A stretch of DNA of 64,000 bases, taken from positions 6,913,751-6,977,750 of the forward strand of contig NC_084810.1 of assembly GCF_963583255.1 (NCBI RefSeq), read 5' to 3'. The translations under genes were made by a program, and so were the position numbers. Each line of letters begins with the position of its first letter. Within the stretch, counting starts at the first letter, position 1. Origin of the DNA: Pyrus communis (taxonomy: Eukaryota; Streptophyta; Magnoliopsida; Rosales; Rosaceae). The notes beneath the pieces are model-generated. The model made no database searches. It was not told where the DNA came from and saw only the letters and a list, made by a program, of their open reading frames with translations. Below are positions 10,005-21,862 of this stretch, piece by piece.

Positions 10005-10945
10005 TAATTGTATGTCCGTTTGTGATAGGGATTTTGTGGATGGAGTGGAAGGATAAAAAAATTGATATTTAAAGCTTTTTGTTTGTACTTCTTATTGTGG
10101 CACAAATTGCCAAAAATCTTGAGTTTTATGAACTTTTTTTTTTTTTTCTTTTTTTTGCAGCAAGGTTTTGTGTTTGATTATATAGCTTGAATAGTTGAAG
10201 TTATTTTTAGGACACAAGAACTTGATTTTGCTTCACACTATCTTGATCAATAGTGTGTGAAGCTTTTGACATTTGTAGTTGCTCTCCATTTGGTGAAGCT
10301 TTGTAAGTGAAATTTTGTGGTTGAAATTTTGTAGTTGAAGCTTTATGGTTGAAGGTTGAAGCTTTGTAGGTGATGCTTTGTGGTTGAAGTTTTATAGGTG
10401 GGGCTTTGTAGGTGAAGTTTTGTGTTAGTCACCATAAATTGGTTTTGCTTCACAGTCTTGATCAAGAGTGTGTGAGGCTTTTGACATTTGTAGTTGCCCT
10501 TCATTTGTTGAAACTTTTGTTGGCACCAAAATTGGTTTTGCTTCACACTATATTGATCAAGAGTGTGTGAAGCTTTTGAAAATTGTAGTTGTCTTCCATT
10601 GATGAAGTTGATGTGTTCCCCTTTCTCTATTTTTTTATTTTATTTATTTGTTTATTTTTGGATTTTTTTTTGATGGATTTTTTTTTTTTGGCTGGGGGGA
10701 ACTGAAAATTTGAAATTTGAAACTCCATAGCTTGTGTGGAAGTTTGAAGATTTTCCATGTGGGGCTTTCTCGTGATTTGAGTTTGGATTTTGAAATTCTT
10801 TGGTCTTGTTGAAATTATATAAGAAGGATAAGTTTTCACTCTTTACCTTGCCTTCATATGCTCATTTTGTAATAATTTTTGAAGACAAAGTGTTCTCTAG
10901 TTGAGAGGGATTCCGGCATTGCTTTGCACCATCTTCAGGTTGGTA
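9786..10945 (+). repeat. Leader of retroelement antisense ORF, copy B
   Basis: This is a second copy of 1-1110, starting CTTGTTACTGTTGAGG. It has the same GAAGCTTTGTAGGT-like minisatellite (about 10285-10430) and the TTGATCAAGAGTGTG motifs. It differs by a much longer (TG)n run and ends at a deletion joint near 10948, where copy A continues with about 705 bp that copy B lacks. Confidence 0.8.
9937..9993. repeat. (TG)n microsatellite, about 28 units
   Basis: An uninterrupted TG dinucleotide run is followed by TAGATATATATAATTG. The equivalent site in copy A (about 163-175) has only about 7 units. Confidence 0.95.
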
Positions 10946-10949
10946 GTCT

Positions 10950-12716
10950 TCAGTGGCATTACTGCTATAAGATGCGCCCGATGAAAGAATGCACTGGGTA
11001 TGCCTAGTGTGCATGTCGGAGTGAAAGAGAGCGTATTGTCTTTGGTAAGAAAAAGGTGTACTGCACTTGAAAAAATCGTTAGTGCTTTCTTTATAATGAT
11101 TGGGAGCATGTTAGGGGTGTTACACTTGAGCGACGTGTCCTTACCCACTTCCAGACTGTAAGTTGTGATGTATCTATTGTTCGCATTGTTTGCTATTTGT
11201 TGTGATTTCTTCTTGCGTTTAACATTTTCCTTCATGCAGTGACGCGAGGCACCATCAAATTGTCCGAATGGAAGCTGGCTGATGTAGAGAAGGTGTTAAG
11301 GGTGCCTAAGGAGGATAGACATTTGGGCAAGCTAAGGCCTTTGTTTTGAAAGTACGGTTTCCAGCCCCTAATGTCGGAGTGCTAGAGACGAGCAAGTAAG
11401 TTGTATCTTTCATTTCGCCCTCTTTTTCTTTTACGAAGTTGCATTCCTTACTTTGATTTTTTCTTGTTCAGTGGAGAAAGTGAGTAAGAAAGGGGGGATT
11501 AGCACCAAGAAAGGGAAAGCACCCATGTTAGTTCTCGTAGATGACATTTTGTTTCACAAGGGAGCTCGTAAGCACTGGGTGAGGCCAACCCCTAGGCCTA
11601 AGTCGCAAGATGAGGTCCTCAAGATTACTGCCTCGAAGAAGGCTGAAGCTGAGGCCATCGGGTGTGCTGCTGCCATAGTTGCAGGGGAGGAGAGACGACT
11701 GTTGCCTCCTCTTCCTACCATCAATCCCATCTTTCCTCTAACCATGGAGTCCATTGACCAAAAAGGTGACCTTAGCTCCAGCTGTAAGGAGAAGTATAAG
11801 GAAGAGGTTGGCAGCATCCATTGGAAGGACTTGAAGGTTGCCATGCAACCAAGTAGTTTTAGGTATGTTAATAATTGCCTGGCATGACGCCAATCCACTG
11901 TTGACAAGCTTGGTGAGCCGCTAGATGAGAACGAATTAGATCGTGACCGGATGATGATGTTATCTTCTTATGTAAGTGTTACTCTGTCATTTCTTTACTT
12001 TATCCCCTCTTTTTCCTAGCAGTGACGATCATTTTGTCATTTAGGTCATGACCGAGTACGATGACAGACTACGAGAGGTCAAGCAGTACAAGGTAAAGTT
12101 TAAAGAAAATAAACAGCTTATGAACGGCGCCATAAAAACGAGCGAAGCTTTGGTTGAGGCTATCTGCCTCAAGGATCAAAACTTTGAGAGTTTGAAGAGG
12201 CGGAATGGTGAGAACGTGGGGCTCAAGAAACAATTAGAAGCGACTGAGAAACAGTTGGAGACAACTATCCTCGAAGTTTCCAAGGTTAAAAAGGAGTTGC
12301 ATAGTGCCTTAGTTGAGGTTTCTGGGTTGAAGAGGAGTATCCCAATTGAGAAGAACGATGTCATATAGGAGTTCTTAGGTTCCCAGGCCTTTCACGATGC
12401 CTTTAGACCTCACTGCATCTGAGCGGCTAATTTTGAGAAAAGGAAATGGATGGCCGTCCTTGAGTGTTACGATAATGGAAGCATTATCTGAAAATACCAT
12501 GATGAGATGGATGAGTACCGACAAAAAGGTGAAGCCTTCATCCTCGCAGTTGATCCTAGTAGTGATGATGACTCTGATAATAAAGCTAGTGTCGATAAGC
12601 AGTCTCAGGAGAGTGAGGATGGTTTTGGAGATGCCGAGGATGGTGGTGATGGCGATGGGGTTGAAACACAAAGTGATATTGTCAAGGGTTCGGCCTCAGA
12701 AGAGGATGACTCATAG
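10950..12716 (+). pseudogene. Tat additional ORF ('putative gypsy type transposon'), copy B, antisense to pol
   Basis: A deletion relative to copy A (equivalent of about 1110-1815) removes the N-terminal exon. The remains start at CHWHYCYKMRP-like sequence and carry the same TAG stop as copy A plus an upstream TGA. Later parts are better preserved: 11240-11395 (IKLSEWKLADVEKV, with two stops), 11471-11970 (KVSKKGGISTKKG to MMMLSSY), and 12046-12368, which encodes a 106-residue coiled coil (VGLKKQLEATEKQLETT). A further frame, broken by one or two stops, leads to an acidic tail at 12507-12716 (SSDDDSDN, GDAEDGGDGDG, SEEDDS, stop). The architecture is N-terminal domain, basic linker, coiled coil, acidic tail. 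It is transcribed, if at all, opposite to gag-pol. Confidence 0.65.
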
Positions 12717-13189
12717 TGCATTCTTTTTCTACATGTACTCTGAATGTACTAGTTTATTGTTTGTGTGGCATGTGCCATGTTGTGAGCCTGAGGGTTTTTT
12801 GTTTATGTATGTTTACGACCTTATGTTGTGCGTTTTGATGTTAATTGCCGAGTATTTGTACTATCATTGATGAATGTTTGGCTATGTTTGAATAGATCCT
12901 TTGTTTGGATATAAGTCCTGACTTGGGTATGATTAAACGAATATATTAGAGCTGTTCGTTTATTTGTATAGTCTTGTTGACATATACTTAGACTTTATTT
13001 CATGTTGGAAGCACTCGTGTTAAAGTTACTTGAGTGTTTAAGTGATAGGGATGTAAGGGAGTTATGACCAAATTGTCTAAATCATCTCTTTATTGAATTG
13101 ATGCTAAATAGCCTTCATTACATAGGATGCCAAATGGTCGTAGCTCAACACTTGTACACTGTGAGTCTACTTGTAATAGTACTTCAAGT
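12717..13189. other. Spacer between antisense ORF and integrase end
   Basis: This is AT-rich sequence where the two convergent transcripts of the element (additional ORF on +, pol on -) would end. No frame or clear terminator was recognised. Confidence 0.4.
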
Positions 13190-13199
13190 GATCAGCATT

Positions 13200-14110
13200 C
13201 TATAGATGGCCAATGGTCTTGCCATCGAAGCTTCTAAGCTTGTAGGAGCTAGGGCAACTGATGCCAATAACTTCAAATGGTCCATCCAAATTTGGGATGA
13301 GCGTGCCTTCGCTCAGGACTCTATCGCAGAGTAATCTTTTCTTCAATACCCAGTCCCCCACTTTGAAAGAGCGAGGTTTGACCCTTAAGTCGTAGTAGTT
13401 GGAGATGTGTTGCATGTAGGCGACATTCTTCAAGTGAGCCCGGTTTCTATGTTCCTCGACTAGATCGAAGTTGAGGGTGAGTTGTTTGTCATTTTCACTT
13501 TGCCTGTAGTTCTAGACTCGGAACTTTGCTTGCTCAAGCTCAACTGGGACAACGACCTCTGTACCAAAGGCAAGTGAGAATGAAGTTTTTCCTGTTGAAG
13601 TCCGATATGAAGTGCAGTAAGACCAAAGAACTTGGGGTACAAATTTTGGCTAACAACCTATAGCCTTATCCAAGCTGGTTTTTAAAGTGCATTATATTAT
13701 TTTGTTGATAGCCTTAACTTGTCCATTAGACTAGGAATGAGCTGGGGAGGCGAAACATAAATTGATGTTGAACTTAGAACAGAACATCCTGAATTTCTTA
13801 TTGTTGAACTGTCGCCCATTATCTATGATTATAGCATTAGGAATGCCAAATCTGCAAATGATATTCTTCCATACAAAGTCTTCTATTTTTGCCTTGGTAA
13901 TAGTTGCCAAGGGTTCTACTTCAACCCACTTTGTGCAGTAGTCAACTGCAACGATTGCATAACGAACCTTGCCTTTCCCTACAGGCATTGGGCTGATCAA
14001 ATCAAGTCCATATTGGGCCAAGGGCCAAGGGCTGATCATAGGAGTAAGAGGCTCGGGAAGGGAGTGATGAATAGTTGCGTAGCGTTAACCCTTATCACAT
14101 AAGCGGGATA
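13200..14110 (-). pseudogene. Ty3/gypsy integrase, broken
   Basis: Read on the minus strand, the core domain shows YAIVAVDYCTKWVEVEPL (first catalytic Asp), FGIPNAIIIDNGRQF (second Asp) and, after a stop near 13732, a NGQVKAINKII segment where the catalytic Glu is expected but Lys/Ala are read. The C-terminal part (13433-13200) contains RSFKVGDWVLKK and LIPNLDGPFEVIGIS, the usual integrase C-terminal fold. No chromodomain follows. At least four in-frame stops occur, so it is non-functional. Confidence 0.8.
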
Positions 14111-14252
14111 TTCTGATGGCATCTTGGTAAAGTGTTAGCCAGTAATATCTTTGGCGAAAAGCCTTATGTGCTAGGGATCAAGATCCAGAATGATCTCCGT
14201 AGACTCCATGTATTTCCCGAAGGACAATTTCCGCTTCCGCAAGTATGAGGCA

Positions 14253-14900
14253 TCATAAGTATAATAGGTTAAAACCTTGCTTATAGAGTTGGTCATTAAT
14301 GATCAGGTAGCGGGTAGACTTGTATTGAATCTGCTTAGCTTGGACCTTATCATTTGGGAGGATGCCATGAGCAAAGAATTTATAAATCGGGGTGATCCAA
14401 CTATTCTCCTGTTGTAAGTTACACATTTCTGCGACCATGGTGCTTGGTGCTGCCAACAATTTGACATGAATTTTTCTCCCAACCTTGTCTTCCACTGCTG
14501 AGGCGAGGCGAGTCAAACCGTCTGCATGACTGTTTGCCGCTCGAGGGACTTGGGTGATTTGGTAGTGGAAGTGCTTGAGTAAAAGCTACGTTTATGCAAG
14601 ATACGCTGCCATGGAGTTATCCTTAGTGTCAAAGTTGTTCATGACCTAGTTAACCACCAATTGGGAGTCGCTGAAGATTTCAATTTGTTTAACTCCAAGG
14701 TGTTTGGCCAAACGTAAGCCTGCTACAAGGGCCTCATATTCGGCCTCATTGTTTAACACCTTAAATTTGAAGCGAATAACATACTCTATTGCCACTTTGT
14801 CAGGGGTAGTCAGGACTAGTTTTTCTCCACAGCTCTGTTGGTTGGACGAGCTATCAATATATAAAGTACATACTGGGATGTTGGTTCTAGTTTCCGAGCT
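14253..14900 (-). pseudogene. Second (archaeal-type) RNase H of Tat element
   Basis: The minus strand reads LNNEAEYEALVAGLRLA and KQIEIFSDSQLVVN, then AANSHADGLTRLASA. This is the pattern of the additional RNase H found between the first RNase H and integrase in Tat elements. It then runs into the linker (WITPIYKFFAHGILP, YLIINDQLYKQGF). Stops near 14645 and 14590 break it. Its presence is the main reason to place the element in Tat rather than in Athila, CRM or Reina. Confidence 0.72.
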
Positions 14901-14929
14901 TTCGAGGGTAATAAAGCCACTGCCTTAGG

Positions 14930-16698
14930 TGTAGGAGAAATGTCAACATGATAAGTGAATTCAGCGATGAAATATGTAACTGCTTGGCCCTTCTCAGCTG
15001 GCTTTGGGTGGTAGGAGATGTCAAACTTACCCAGTGCTATCGCCCATTTGATCATTCGCCTCGAAGTGTCAGGACTCTGAAGTATTTGTCGAATGAGGTG
15101 ATTGGTAAGCACGATGATGGAGTGTGCTTGGAAGTAGGGGCCAAGTTTCCGACCAGACATGACTAATGCTAGAGCTAATTTCTCAATATTGGAGTATTAT
15201 GTCTCTGCATCTTGTAGAGCCTTGCTAGCGTAGCAGACAGGTCGTTCGATACTACCATCCATTCGAATGAAGACGGAACTGACTGCTGAAGCCGAGACAA
15301 ACAGATACACAATTAGGGTGTCACCAATTTCAGGTTTAGAAAACAGATGGGCTTTACTCATGTACTCCTTGAGGTTCTTAAATGCTACGGCACATTTATC
15401 AGTCCACGCAATATACTACTTCCCTTAAGTGCTTTGAAAAAATGAGCGCATTTGTTTGTGGCCTTAGAGATGAACTTGGTCAAGGCTGTCACCTTGCCAG
15501 TAAGGCTCTAGATGTCTTTTTAAGTTACTGGTTATTTCATGTCAATGATTGCTTTAATCTTTTAGGGGTTAGCTTCAATTCCTCGTTGGCTAATCATGAA
15601 ACCCAAGAATTTTCCAGAGCTCATGCCGAAGGCGCATTTGTTGGGGTTCAACCTCATTCGATACTTCTTCAAGATAGAGAAGGTTTCAGACAGGTTGGTG
15701 ATGTGTTGGTTAGCATGTTTGCTTTTGACTAACATATCATCAACATAAACTTCCATGCTCTTCCCAATCTGTTCAGCGAACATTGAATTGACTAACCTTT
15801 GATAAGTCACCCCTGCATTCTGTAGGCCGAATGGCATGACTTTATAGCAATATAGTCATCTGTCAGTAGTGAAAGCCGTGTGTTCTTGGTCCGAAGGGTT
15901 CATGAGGATTTAGTTGTACCCTGAGTAAGCATCTATGAAGCTCAAGAGTTCACACCCTGCTGTAGAGTCTATAAGTCTATCAATGAGAAGAAGAGGAAAG
16001 CTATCCTTCGGGCATCCTTCGTTTAAGTCATTATAGTCGACACACATTCTTCAAAAGATCTTTTGAAGCAAGAGACTTTCCTTGGTCAGATTTTTCTTAA
16101 CAAGGACCACATATGCTACCCACATTGGATAATTGACTTCACGAACGAAGCATATGCTTTTGAGTTTTTCAACTTCTGCCTTCATTGCCTCATATCGTTC
16201 AGCGTCATAAGATCTTCGCTTCTGTCTCACCGGCTTGGTCTTGGGAGCAATACTCAAGCAATGACAGATGATATCAGGAGAGATGCTTGGCATGTCTTCG
16301 TATGACCAGGCGAAGACTTCAGTGTTCTCTTGCAAAAAAGATATCAATGTTAACCGAATGGGTGGTGACAAAATGGTGCCAATCTTCACTCTACGGTTCG
16401 GATAATCTTTTGAGATAAAGACATTCTCCAACTCTTCAGCGGGTTGTGCTAGCTGGGTGAAAGAGTCATCTCGAAGATCGTCGGGTTGACTGTTACCACC
16501 ATGAAGATCCAAGTTGGCTTCGTTCAAGCTAGTCTTTATAACTTGGTCATGTATAGAAAATGTTTCTTTGGGCACAAGCAAGTGTTCTTGCTTGACTGAA
16601 GTGTTGTAACATGATCGTGCACTAAGTTGATCTCCTCTGATGTAATCGTTGCCATAAAGGGTTGGAAATTTCATCAACAACATATGTGTGGACACCAC
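14930..16698 (-). pseudogene. Ty3/gypsy reverse transcriptase and first RNase H, broken
   Basis: The minus strand reads a pre-RT segment (16698-16051: IRLTLISFLQENTEVFAW, MPSISPDIICHCLSI) and then RT with YNDLNEGCPKDSFPL, MPFGLQNAGVTYQRLVN and the active-site motif YVDDMLVKSK near 15740. The FLGFMISQRGIEANP motif follows. The first RNase H ends in MIKWAIALGKFDISYHPK (about 15060). Stops near 16050, 15910 and 15850 and a gap around 15180-15560 interrupt the frame. Confidence 0.82.
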
Positions 16699-16944
16699 GA
16701 CCTTGAGATCATTGATGCCCGTGCGCCCAAATATGGCATTTTATGTCGTTAGGCAGTCAACCACCAGGAAGTTAGTGGTGATGGTAGCTGTGTAAGAGCA
16801 TGTACCGATGGTGAAGGGTAAATGTACGCTCCTTAAATGTTGCACGACATCACCGAAAAAGCTTATTAGAGGAGAAACTGAGTGATCGAGTAAGTGTTCA
16901 GCTACATTAAGTGCCTTGAAAGCTTCAACAAACATGATATTGAA

Positions 16945-17520
16945 CTAAGCCCCTGTGTCTACCAGGATTGGTCGTACATCAAAGTTGGCTATGTGAGCCT
17001 CCACGATCAGTAGGTCGTTGTGAGGGTAGGTGATACCTTTTTCTTCCTTAGGGTAGAAACATATTGGATCCCAGTTAGGCTTTTGATACTTGCCTCCCCT
17101 GATGTTTTTTACGTGAAACACTTGGTGGGCAGGCCTCAAAGTTCGTTCACTGTTTTTCATGGCCCTATTGGAAGATTCAGATACGGGTGTGCCGCCGCTT
17201 TTGGAATATATCACATTCACTTAGCGTTGGTTATGGTTATCCTTTGAAGGGTGAAGAAGGAATTGATTAATTTTTCCTTCAAGTGCTAAAGCTTCAATAT
17301 GATCACGGAGGGTGATACACTTATCGCTATCATGGCCGTTATACTCGTGGTAGCAGCAAAACACACCCGTGTTCTTCATGGACTTGTGATCCGACTGCCT
17401 AAGCTTTGGCTTTGGTATCAAGTGAGCTATACTAGGGTAAATGGCCGCACCTGTGGTGTTCAAAGGTGTGTACATCTCATATCTCAGGGTAAGGCCTGTC
17501 TTGACACGTGTTTGGCCCAC
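16945..17520 (-). pseudogene. Gag zinc knuckle and retroviral-type aspartic protease, broken
   Basis: A Tat-type knuckle CCYHEYNGHDSDKC with the following TLRDHIEALALEGKINQFL is at about 17420-17250. The protease segment contains ITYPHNDLLIVEAHIANFDV and RPILVDTGA, the catalytic Asp motif (normally DTG followed by S/A), near 16950. It stops immediately afterwards; the distal protease part (LNVAEHLL...) continues at 16935-16741. Confidence 0.7.
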
Positions 17521-17870
17521 TACGTTGACTGCCTGAAGGCGGGCATTATCGTGGCGATACCCTTGGTTATCGTGATAATGCCTCTTACTCTTCTTACTAA
17601 AATGAGACTGGTGAGGATGGAAATCTTTCCTCTTACCCTGAGGTTGATATGTCTATTGTCTTGGCGAAGCATTAAGTAAGACAGGGAGGGGCGCCGCTGC
17701 CATTTGGAAGGTTGAGGTCTTCTCATTTGGTTGGGTTTGGCTCTCACTCCCTACTTGTTGATAAGGGGTGGTTGTAGGAGATTTCCCTTGGTATGTCATT
17801 GCCTCAGCGGAGGCGTGGTTGTAAGCTTGTGTCATCACTTCATAGTACATCTTCTAAGTGTTTGCATTGA

Positions 17871-18409
17871 TCATGTACTTGAAGAAACATTCACGTAGGC
17901 CTTGAAGGCGGTCTTATCATCTGCCTTAGCGCAACGAGAATATTCATGGCTGAAGCGGCCGACATACTTTCGCAGTGACTCATTCGGCTTCTGGCGAATA
18001 GTGTACAAATCATCTGCAGAGTGCAAATGATCGGTGAAAGACGACAATACTAGTTTCCTCAATACCTCAAATGAGTCTACCGTCTCAGGTAGAAAACGAC
18101 AATACCAGTTTAGAGCTCCACCAGAAAGGGTGGAAGGGAAGATGAGATATCGATCTTCATCGGTATGCATCTGGTATACCATGGTGGACTTAAAAAGATT
18201 AAGGTGTTCAATCGGATCCTCACTTTCAGTGTAGAGTTGTAAACCGAGTTTCTGTTTTGTCTTCGCTTGAAGTGGGTGTTGATGATCCTACTTGTAAGAG
18301 GGCCAGGCCTGGGTTGGTTCCAGTCAGGTATCTCGGCCTGACGTTCAACCTTTAACTTGTTTACTTCCTCAATGAGCTGAAGGATAAGGGGGGTCCTAAG
18401 TGGAGTCAT
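17871..18409 (-). pseudogene. Retrotransposon gag domain, broken
   Basis: The minus strand contains IPDWNQPRPGPLTSRI, a frameshift near 18180, then MHTDEDRYLIFPSTLSGGAL, NWYCRFLPETVDSF and FTDHLHSADDLYTIRQKPNE. This is the plant Ty3/gypsy gag pattern (PF03732-like: L.G.A..WY..L...S...F..L...F). Confidence 0.78.
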
Positions 18410-18728
18410 GTACTATTGGAGTTTTCTTATGTAAGTTTCCATTACCTCTTAAAAGTAGGAAAATTTGATCAAAAACATGTGATTTTTCTTTGGACTCGTC
18501 GTACTGACTTCTAGAGCGAGTCTGTCGGAATACTTATGGGTCCTTTGTACCTTCATGTTCCTCTGGGACCTGTCGCTCTTTCCCTAGATTGACAGTCGGC
18601 CTGGGTCGTGGGAGGGGACCGAATCTTTCAGAAACCCTTCGATCATTGATCTTCGAGCTTATATGGATGGGATTCTCTCGATGTTGTCTTAGGAAGTCTC
18701 GACAGTCGTGATAAACGGATTTTGATCA

Positions 18729-19143
18729 TTCCACTCCCTCTGCAAGGAGGTGTCTTCCTCCACTTCTTCCGCTTCGAGTTGAAGCAACTGGGTTGAGAGA
18801 GGCCTCATGTTGGTCAAAACCTTGATGATTAACTTGCTCCTCATTAGGAACAATCATGTTGAAGATTGGTGACCCTCTGTGTTGGGGGGCACCCAGTTGA
18901 TGGTTGAATTCCACGGAGGCGATGAGCTCGTGCGTTTGAGTATGCCTAGCCTTATGAAGTATCTCGAAAAACTTCTCATACTGCTCCTGGAGGACCTCAT
19001 TCTTCATTATTATCATGTTGTTCTGAGCCTACAACTCTTTAACTTTAGCTTGAAGAGCAAATTTTTTTCGTTCTTTCTTTCGCTGCCTTACACTAGGCGT
19101 GAAAGGGGTGTTGTTCTGTGTGCTGTGGCTTTCTTTGCTCCCC
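18729..19143 (-). pseudogene. N-terminal gag region of Tat element
   Basis: The first ATG of gag is probably at about 19143 (MGSKESHSTQNN). A stop near 19030 separates it from the next frame (19016-18729; NEVLQEQYEKFFEIL, RSGRSGGRH). It lies about 90 bp downstream of the primer-binding site on the minus strand. Confidence 0.5.
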
Positions 19144-19229
19144 ATGTTGGAGAACGATGCCTGGTCAAAAGATAATGTACGAATGGTGGAAACCAGCTTG
19201 ACAAAGCTGAAGAAAGTAGGAATAAGTGT

Positions 19230-19251
19230 GTTTCCCATAGATGGCACCAAA
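19230..19251 (-). other. Primer-binding site of Tat element
   Basis: Directly after the LTR end the minus strand reads TTTGGTGCCATCTATGGG, a mutated form of the TTGGCGCCGTCTGTGGG block that follows the 5' LTR in many plant Ty3/gypsy elements. Confidence 0.7.
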
Positions 19252-19739
19252 TGTTGATGCACAAAATCAGCCAGGACTTTGGTACAATAGAAAGTGTTAA
19301 GTTTGTGACCTTCGCTAGATTACTCTGGTCACCAGTGTGGATAAGTATGTAAAGAGATAAAGATAAGGAAGTAAACACAAGATCTACGTGGTTCACCCAG
19401 ATTGGCTACGTCCACAGAGTAGAGGAGTTCTCATTAATTGTGAAGGGTTTACACAAATATATAGGTTTAAGCTCTCCTTTAGTGAGTTCTAGTGAATAGT
19501 TTAGTATAAATGACATTAGGGATTGTTGTGGGAAAATGATCCCCTTTTATAGAGGAGGGTTTCTAGCTTTGTTCTAACATTGATACGTGTCGTGCTGTGA
19601 TTGGCCTCTGATATCGACACGTGTTGCGTTGTGATTGGCCTCCTGGTTAGAGGGAAAGTCCTGTGGGTCCTCGACGGTATACTGTTGACCGATGCTCAAT
19701 GGTTTCAGGATTGGTCAAGCATGGTACAAACAAGTTTCA
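19252..19739 (-). mobile_element. 5' LTR of Tat element, 488 bp
   Basis: On the minus strand it begins TGAAACTTGTTTG and ends GCATCAACA, giving TG...CA ends. It abuts the primer-binding site. Two copies of a CACGTGT-containing block (about 19583 and 19620) lie inside it. Confidence 0.7.
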
Positions 19740-19904
19740 TAGTGAAATTTTTGGGATTTTGGTTCATGTTTTTATTTTAGGTGCTTGGATACAATGTTTA
19801 TATTTATGTGATTGAAGGATTACATGGATTTCTAATGATTCATTGAACATATTCATTTTAGTTTCAGTTATTACATTACATTTACTCATTTCTTAGTGGC
19901 AAAG

Positions 19905-21270
19905 TCAGTGTACAATATTTATCTCTTCTGCCAGTTGAAGAAGAGATGTAACACGATGTACACTGACTTTACCACTAAGAACTTTTTCCAGGATATAATG
20001 ATAGTCAATTTCAACATGTTTGGTCCGAGCATGGAAGACACGATTGAAGGCCAGTGCAATTGCACTCTTGTTGTCAAAGAAAATCGCATGAGTTTTAAGA
20101 ATGGGAAAGGAGATATCTTGCAAGATCTTACATATCCAACTCAGTTCTGCAGCTATATTAGCCAGAGACCTATACTCGGCTTTAATAGAAGACCTTGCAA
20201 CAATGCATTGCTTATTTGCACTACAATATATAAGATTAGGACCAAGGAAAACACAGTAGCCACTAGTTCAACGTCTATCAATAGGGCAACTTGCCCAATC
20301 TGCATCAGACCACGCAGTTAGGCTTTGATAACCCTTAGTAAACCATAGGCTGGAATCAAAAGTACCCTTCAAATAACGAAGTATCCATTTGATTGCCTGC
20401 AAATGAATTGTTCGAGAAGAATGCATATACTGACATACTTGGTTAACATCAAACACTAAATTGGGTCTCGTCCATGTGAGATATTGTAAAGCCCTAACTG
20501 TTGATCTATAAAACTTAAGGTCGGAGAGAAGAGTACCTAAATGATCCAATTTTGCATAACCAACAGAAGTGGAGCAAGGCTTGACACCAACCATATCAGT
20601 TTTCTTTAACAAATCAAGAGCATATTTAGACTAATTAAGAAATAGACCTATAGCAAATCTATGAACATCAATACCCAGAAAGTAGTCAATATCACCCAAG
20701 TCTTTGACAGGAAACATAGTTTGTAACTGAGAAATAATGGAGTTGCAAGCTGAGGTAAAGCTACCAGCGATGATGATATCATCTACATAGACTAAGATAA
20801 ATGTGATGGTAGAATCCTTTTTGATAAACAAATTGGTGTCAAAGTAGGAGGCTGAAAATCCCAATGATAGAATGGCTTTGTAAAATGCTTCATGCTAGGC
20901 CCTAGGTGCCTGTTTTAAGCCATAAAGAGACTTTTTGAGCTTGCAAACATGTTGTGGTCTGTTTGGATCAACAAAGCCAGGGGGCTGGATCATGTAGACA
21001 TCCTCCTTTAAAGTACCACGCAAAAATGCATTACTTACATCAAGTTGATGAATAAACCAGTCAAAGGAAACTGCAATGGATAACAAAAATCTTATAGTTG
21101 TAGGCTTAGCAACCGGACTAAAACTCTCAGAGAAATCAAGACCCTCTTGTTGATGAAACCCTTTAGCCACTAGCAACTGGACTGAAAGTCTTTCATTTCT
21201 AAAGAGAAATCTCCTTATTAAGAAGTAAGTCATGTAGTTCATCATCAACAAAAGTCATACTCATCAGAAA
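19905..21270 (-). pseudogene. Ty1/copia reverse transcriptase and RNase H, broken
   Basis: The minus strand reads [63 protein letters not shown] (active site), VKDLGDIDYFLGIDV, YLTWTRPNLVFDVNQV and SLTAWSDADWASCPIDRR, then an RNase H end with FFDNKSAIALAFNRVFH and TKHVEIDYHYI. The order and motifs are diagnostic of copia pol. Single stops near 20890, 20636 and 20268 break it. Upstream it is fused almost directly to gag: no zinc knuckle, protease or integrase lies between. Confidence 0.88.
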
Positions 21271-21862
21271 GATCAGAAAGCATGTAGGCAACAAGATCGG
21301 ATTCAGAGATTGGATCACTAGCCACAGCGTGTTTATCAAAAATCTCCTTAAGATAATTAACGTAATCGATCATCGAAAAGTCTTATTTCTGCATAGTTTG
21401 GATCTTCGAGAGTAAGCTATGTATATGAGTGCGAGAGGCACCAGAAAAACGACCTTGAGATATTACCAGAGAGATCTGGAATCATCCATGCCAATTGTCA
21501 AGGGAAAGAGATCTTCAAATAAGGTCGAATTGTTCCAAACCATCAAGATTTGATCTTGTTCACACCAAGTCTCATACGTTGGATTAGGAACTCAAGATCA
21601 GAATAAGCAATCACAAATTAAGGAGGACACACATCAGTGCCATTGACGAGCCCTAAAAGCTTGAATCGTTTCAGGATAGGGATGAAGAGAATGCGCCAGG
21701 TGATGTAGTTGTGACGAGTGAGTTTTGTCGCCAACATACCGGTAATATTCTAAACGATAATCGAAAAGAGAGATTGAACAGACGGATTCGTAACATTGCC
21801 ATGAGAACCAGACGAAGCAGTTGGAGAATAGGAGTTTGCTGAGTTGATCGCAATCGCCATGA
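21255..21862 (-). pseudogene. Ty1/copia gag N-terminus (UBN2-type), broken
   Basis: The frame starts MAIAINSANSYSPTASSG at about 21860. It continues past a stop through KLTRHNYITWRILFIPILK and LLGLVNGTDVCPP, then DYVNYLKEIFDKHA and [18 protein letters not shown]. This is the usual copia gag layout, with several stops. Confidence 0.75.

Larger units (their letters stand above)
9786..19739 (-). mobile_element. Decayed Tat-lineage Ty3/gypsy retrotransposon with antisense additional ORF
   Basis: On the minus strand the order is 5' LTR (19739-19252), primer-binding site, gag, protease, reverse transcriptase, RNase H, a second RNase H and integrase (to about 13200). An ORF of opposite sense follows (12716-10950). 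Gag-PR-RT-RH-INT order marks Ty3/gypsy. A second, archaeal-type RNase H before integrase, together with an antisense additional ORF downstream of pol, marks the Tat lineage. Many stops and frameshifts show that it is dead. The 3' LTR was not found, so the lower limit is uncertain. Confidence 0.75.

Noticed and set aside
9911..10105. Minus-strand frame with a long His-Thr run
   Set aside because: It is the translation of the (TG)n microsatellite.
12375..12870. Overlapping frames on both strands near the end of the copy-B additional ORF
   Set aside because: The frame that continues the coiled-coil ORF and gives the acidic tail (12507-12716) explains the region; the others are shadows.
19896..20321. 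141-residue plus-strand frame
   Set aside because: It is the antisense shadow of the copia RNase H region.
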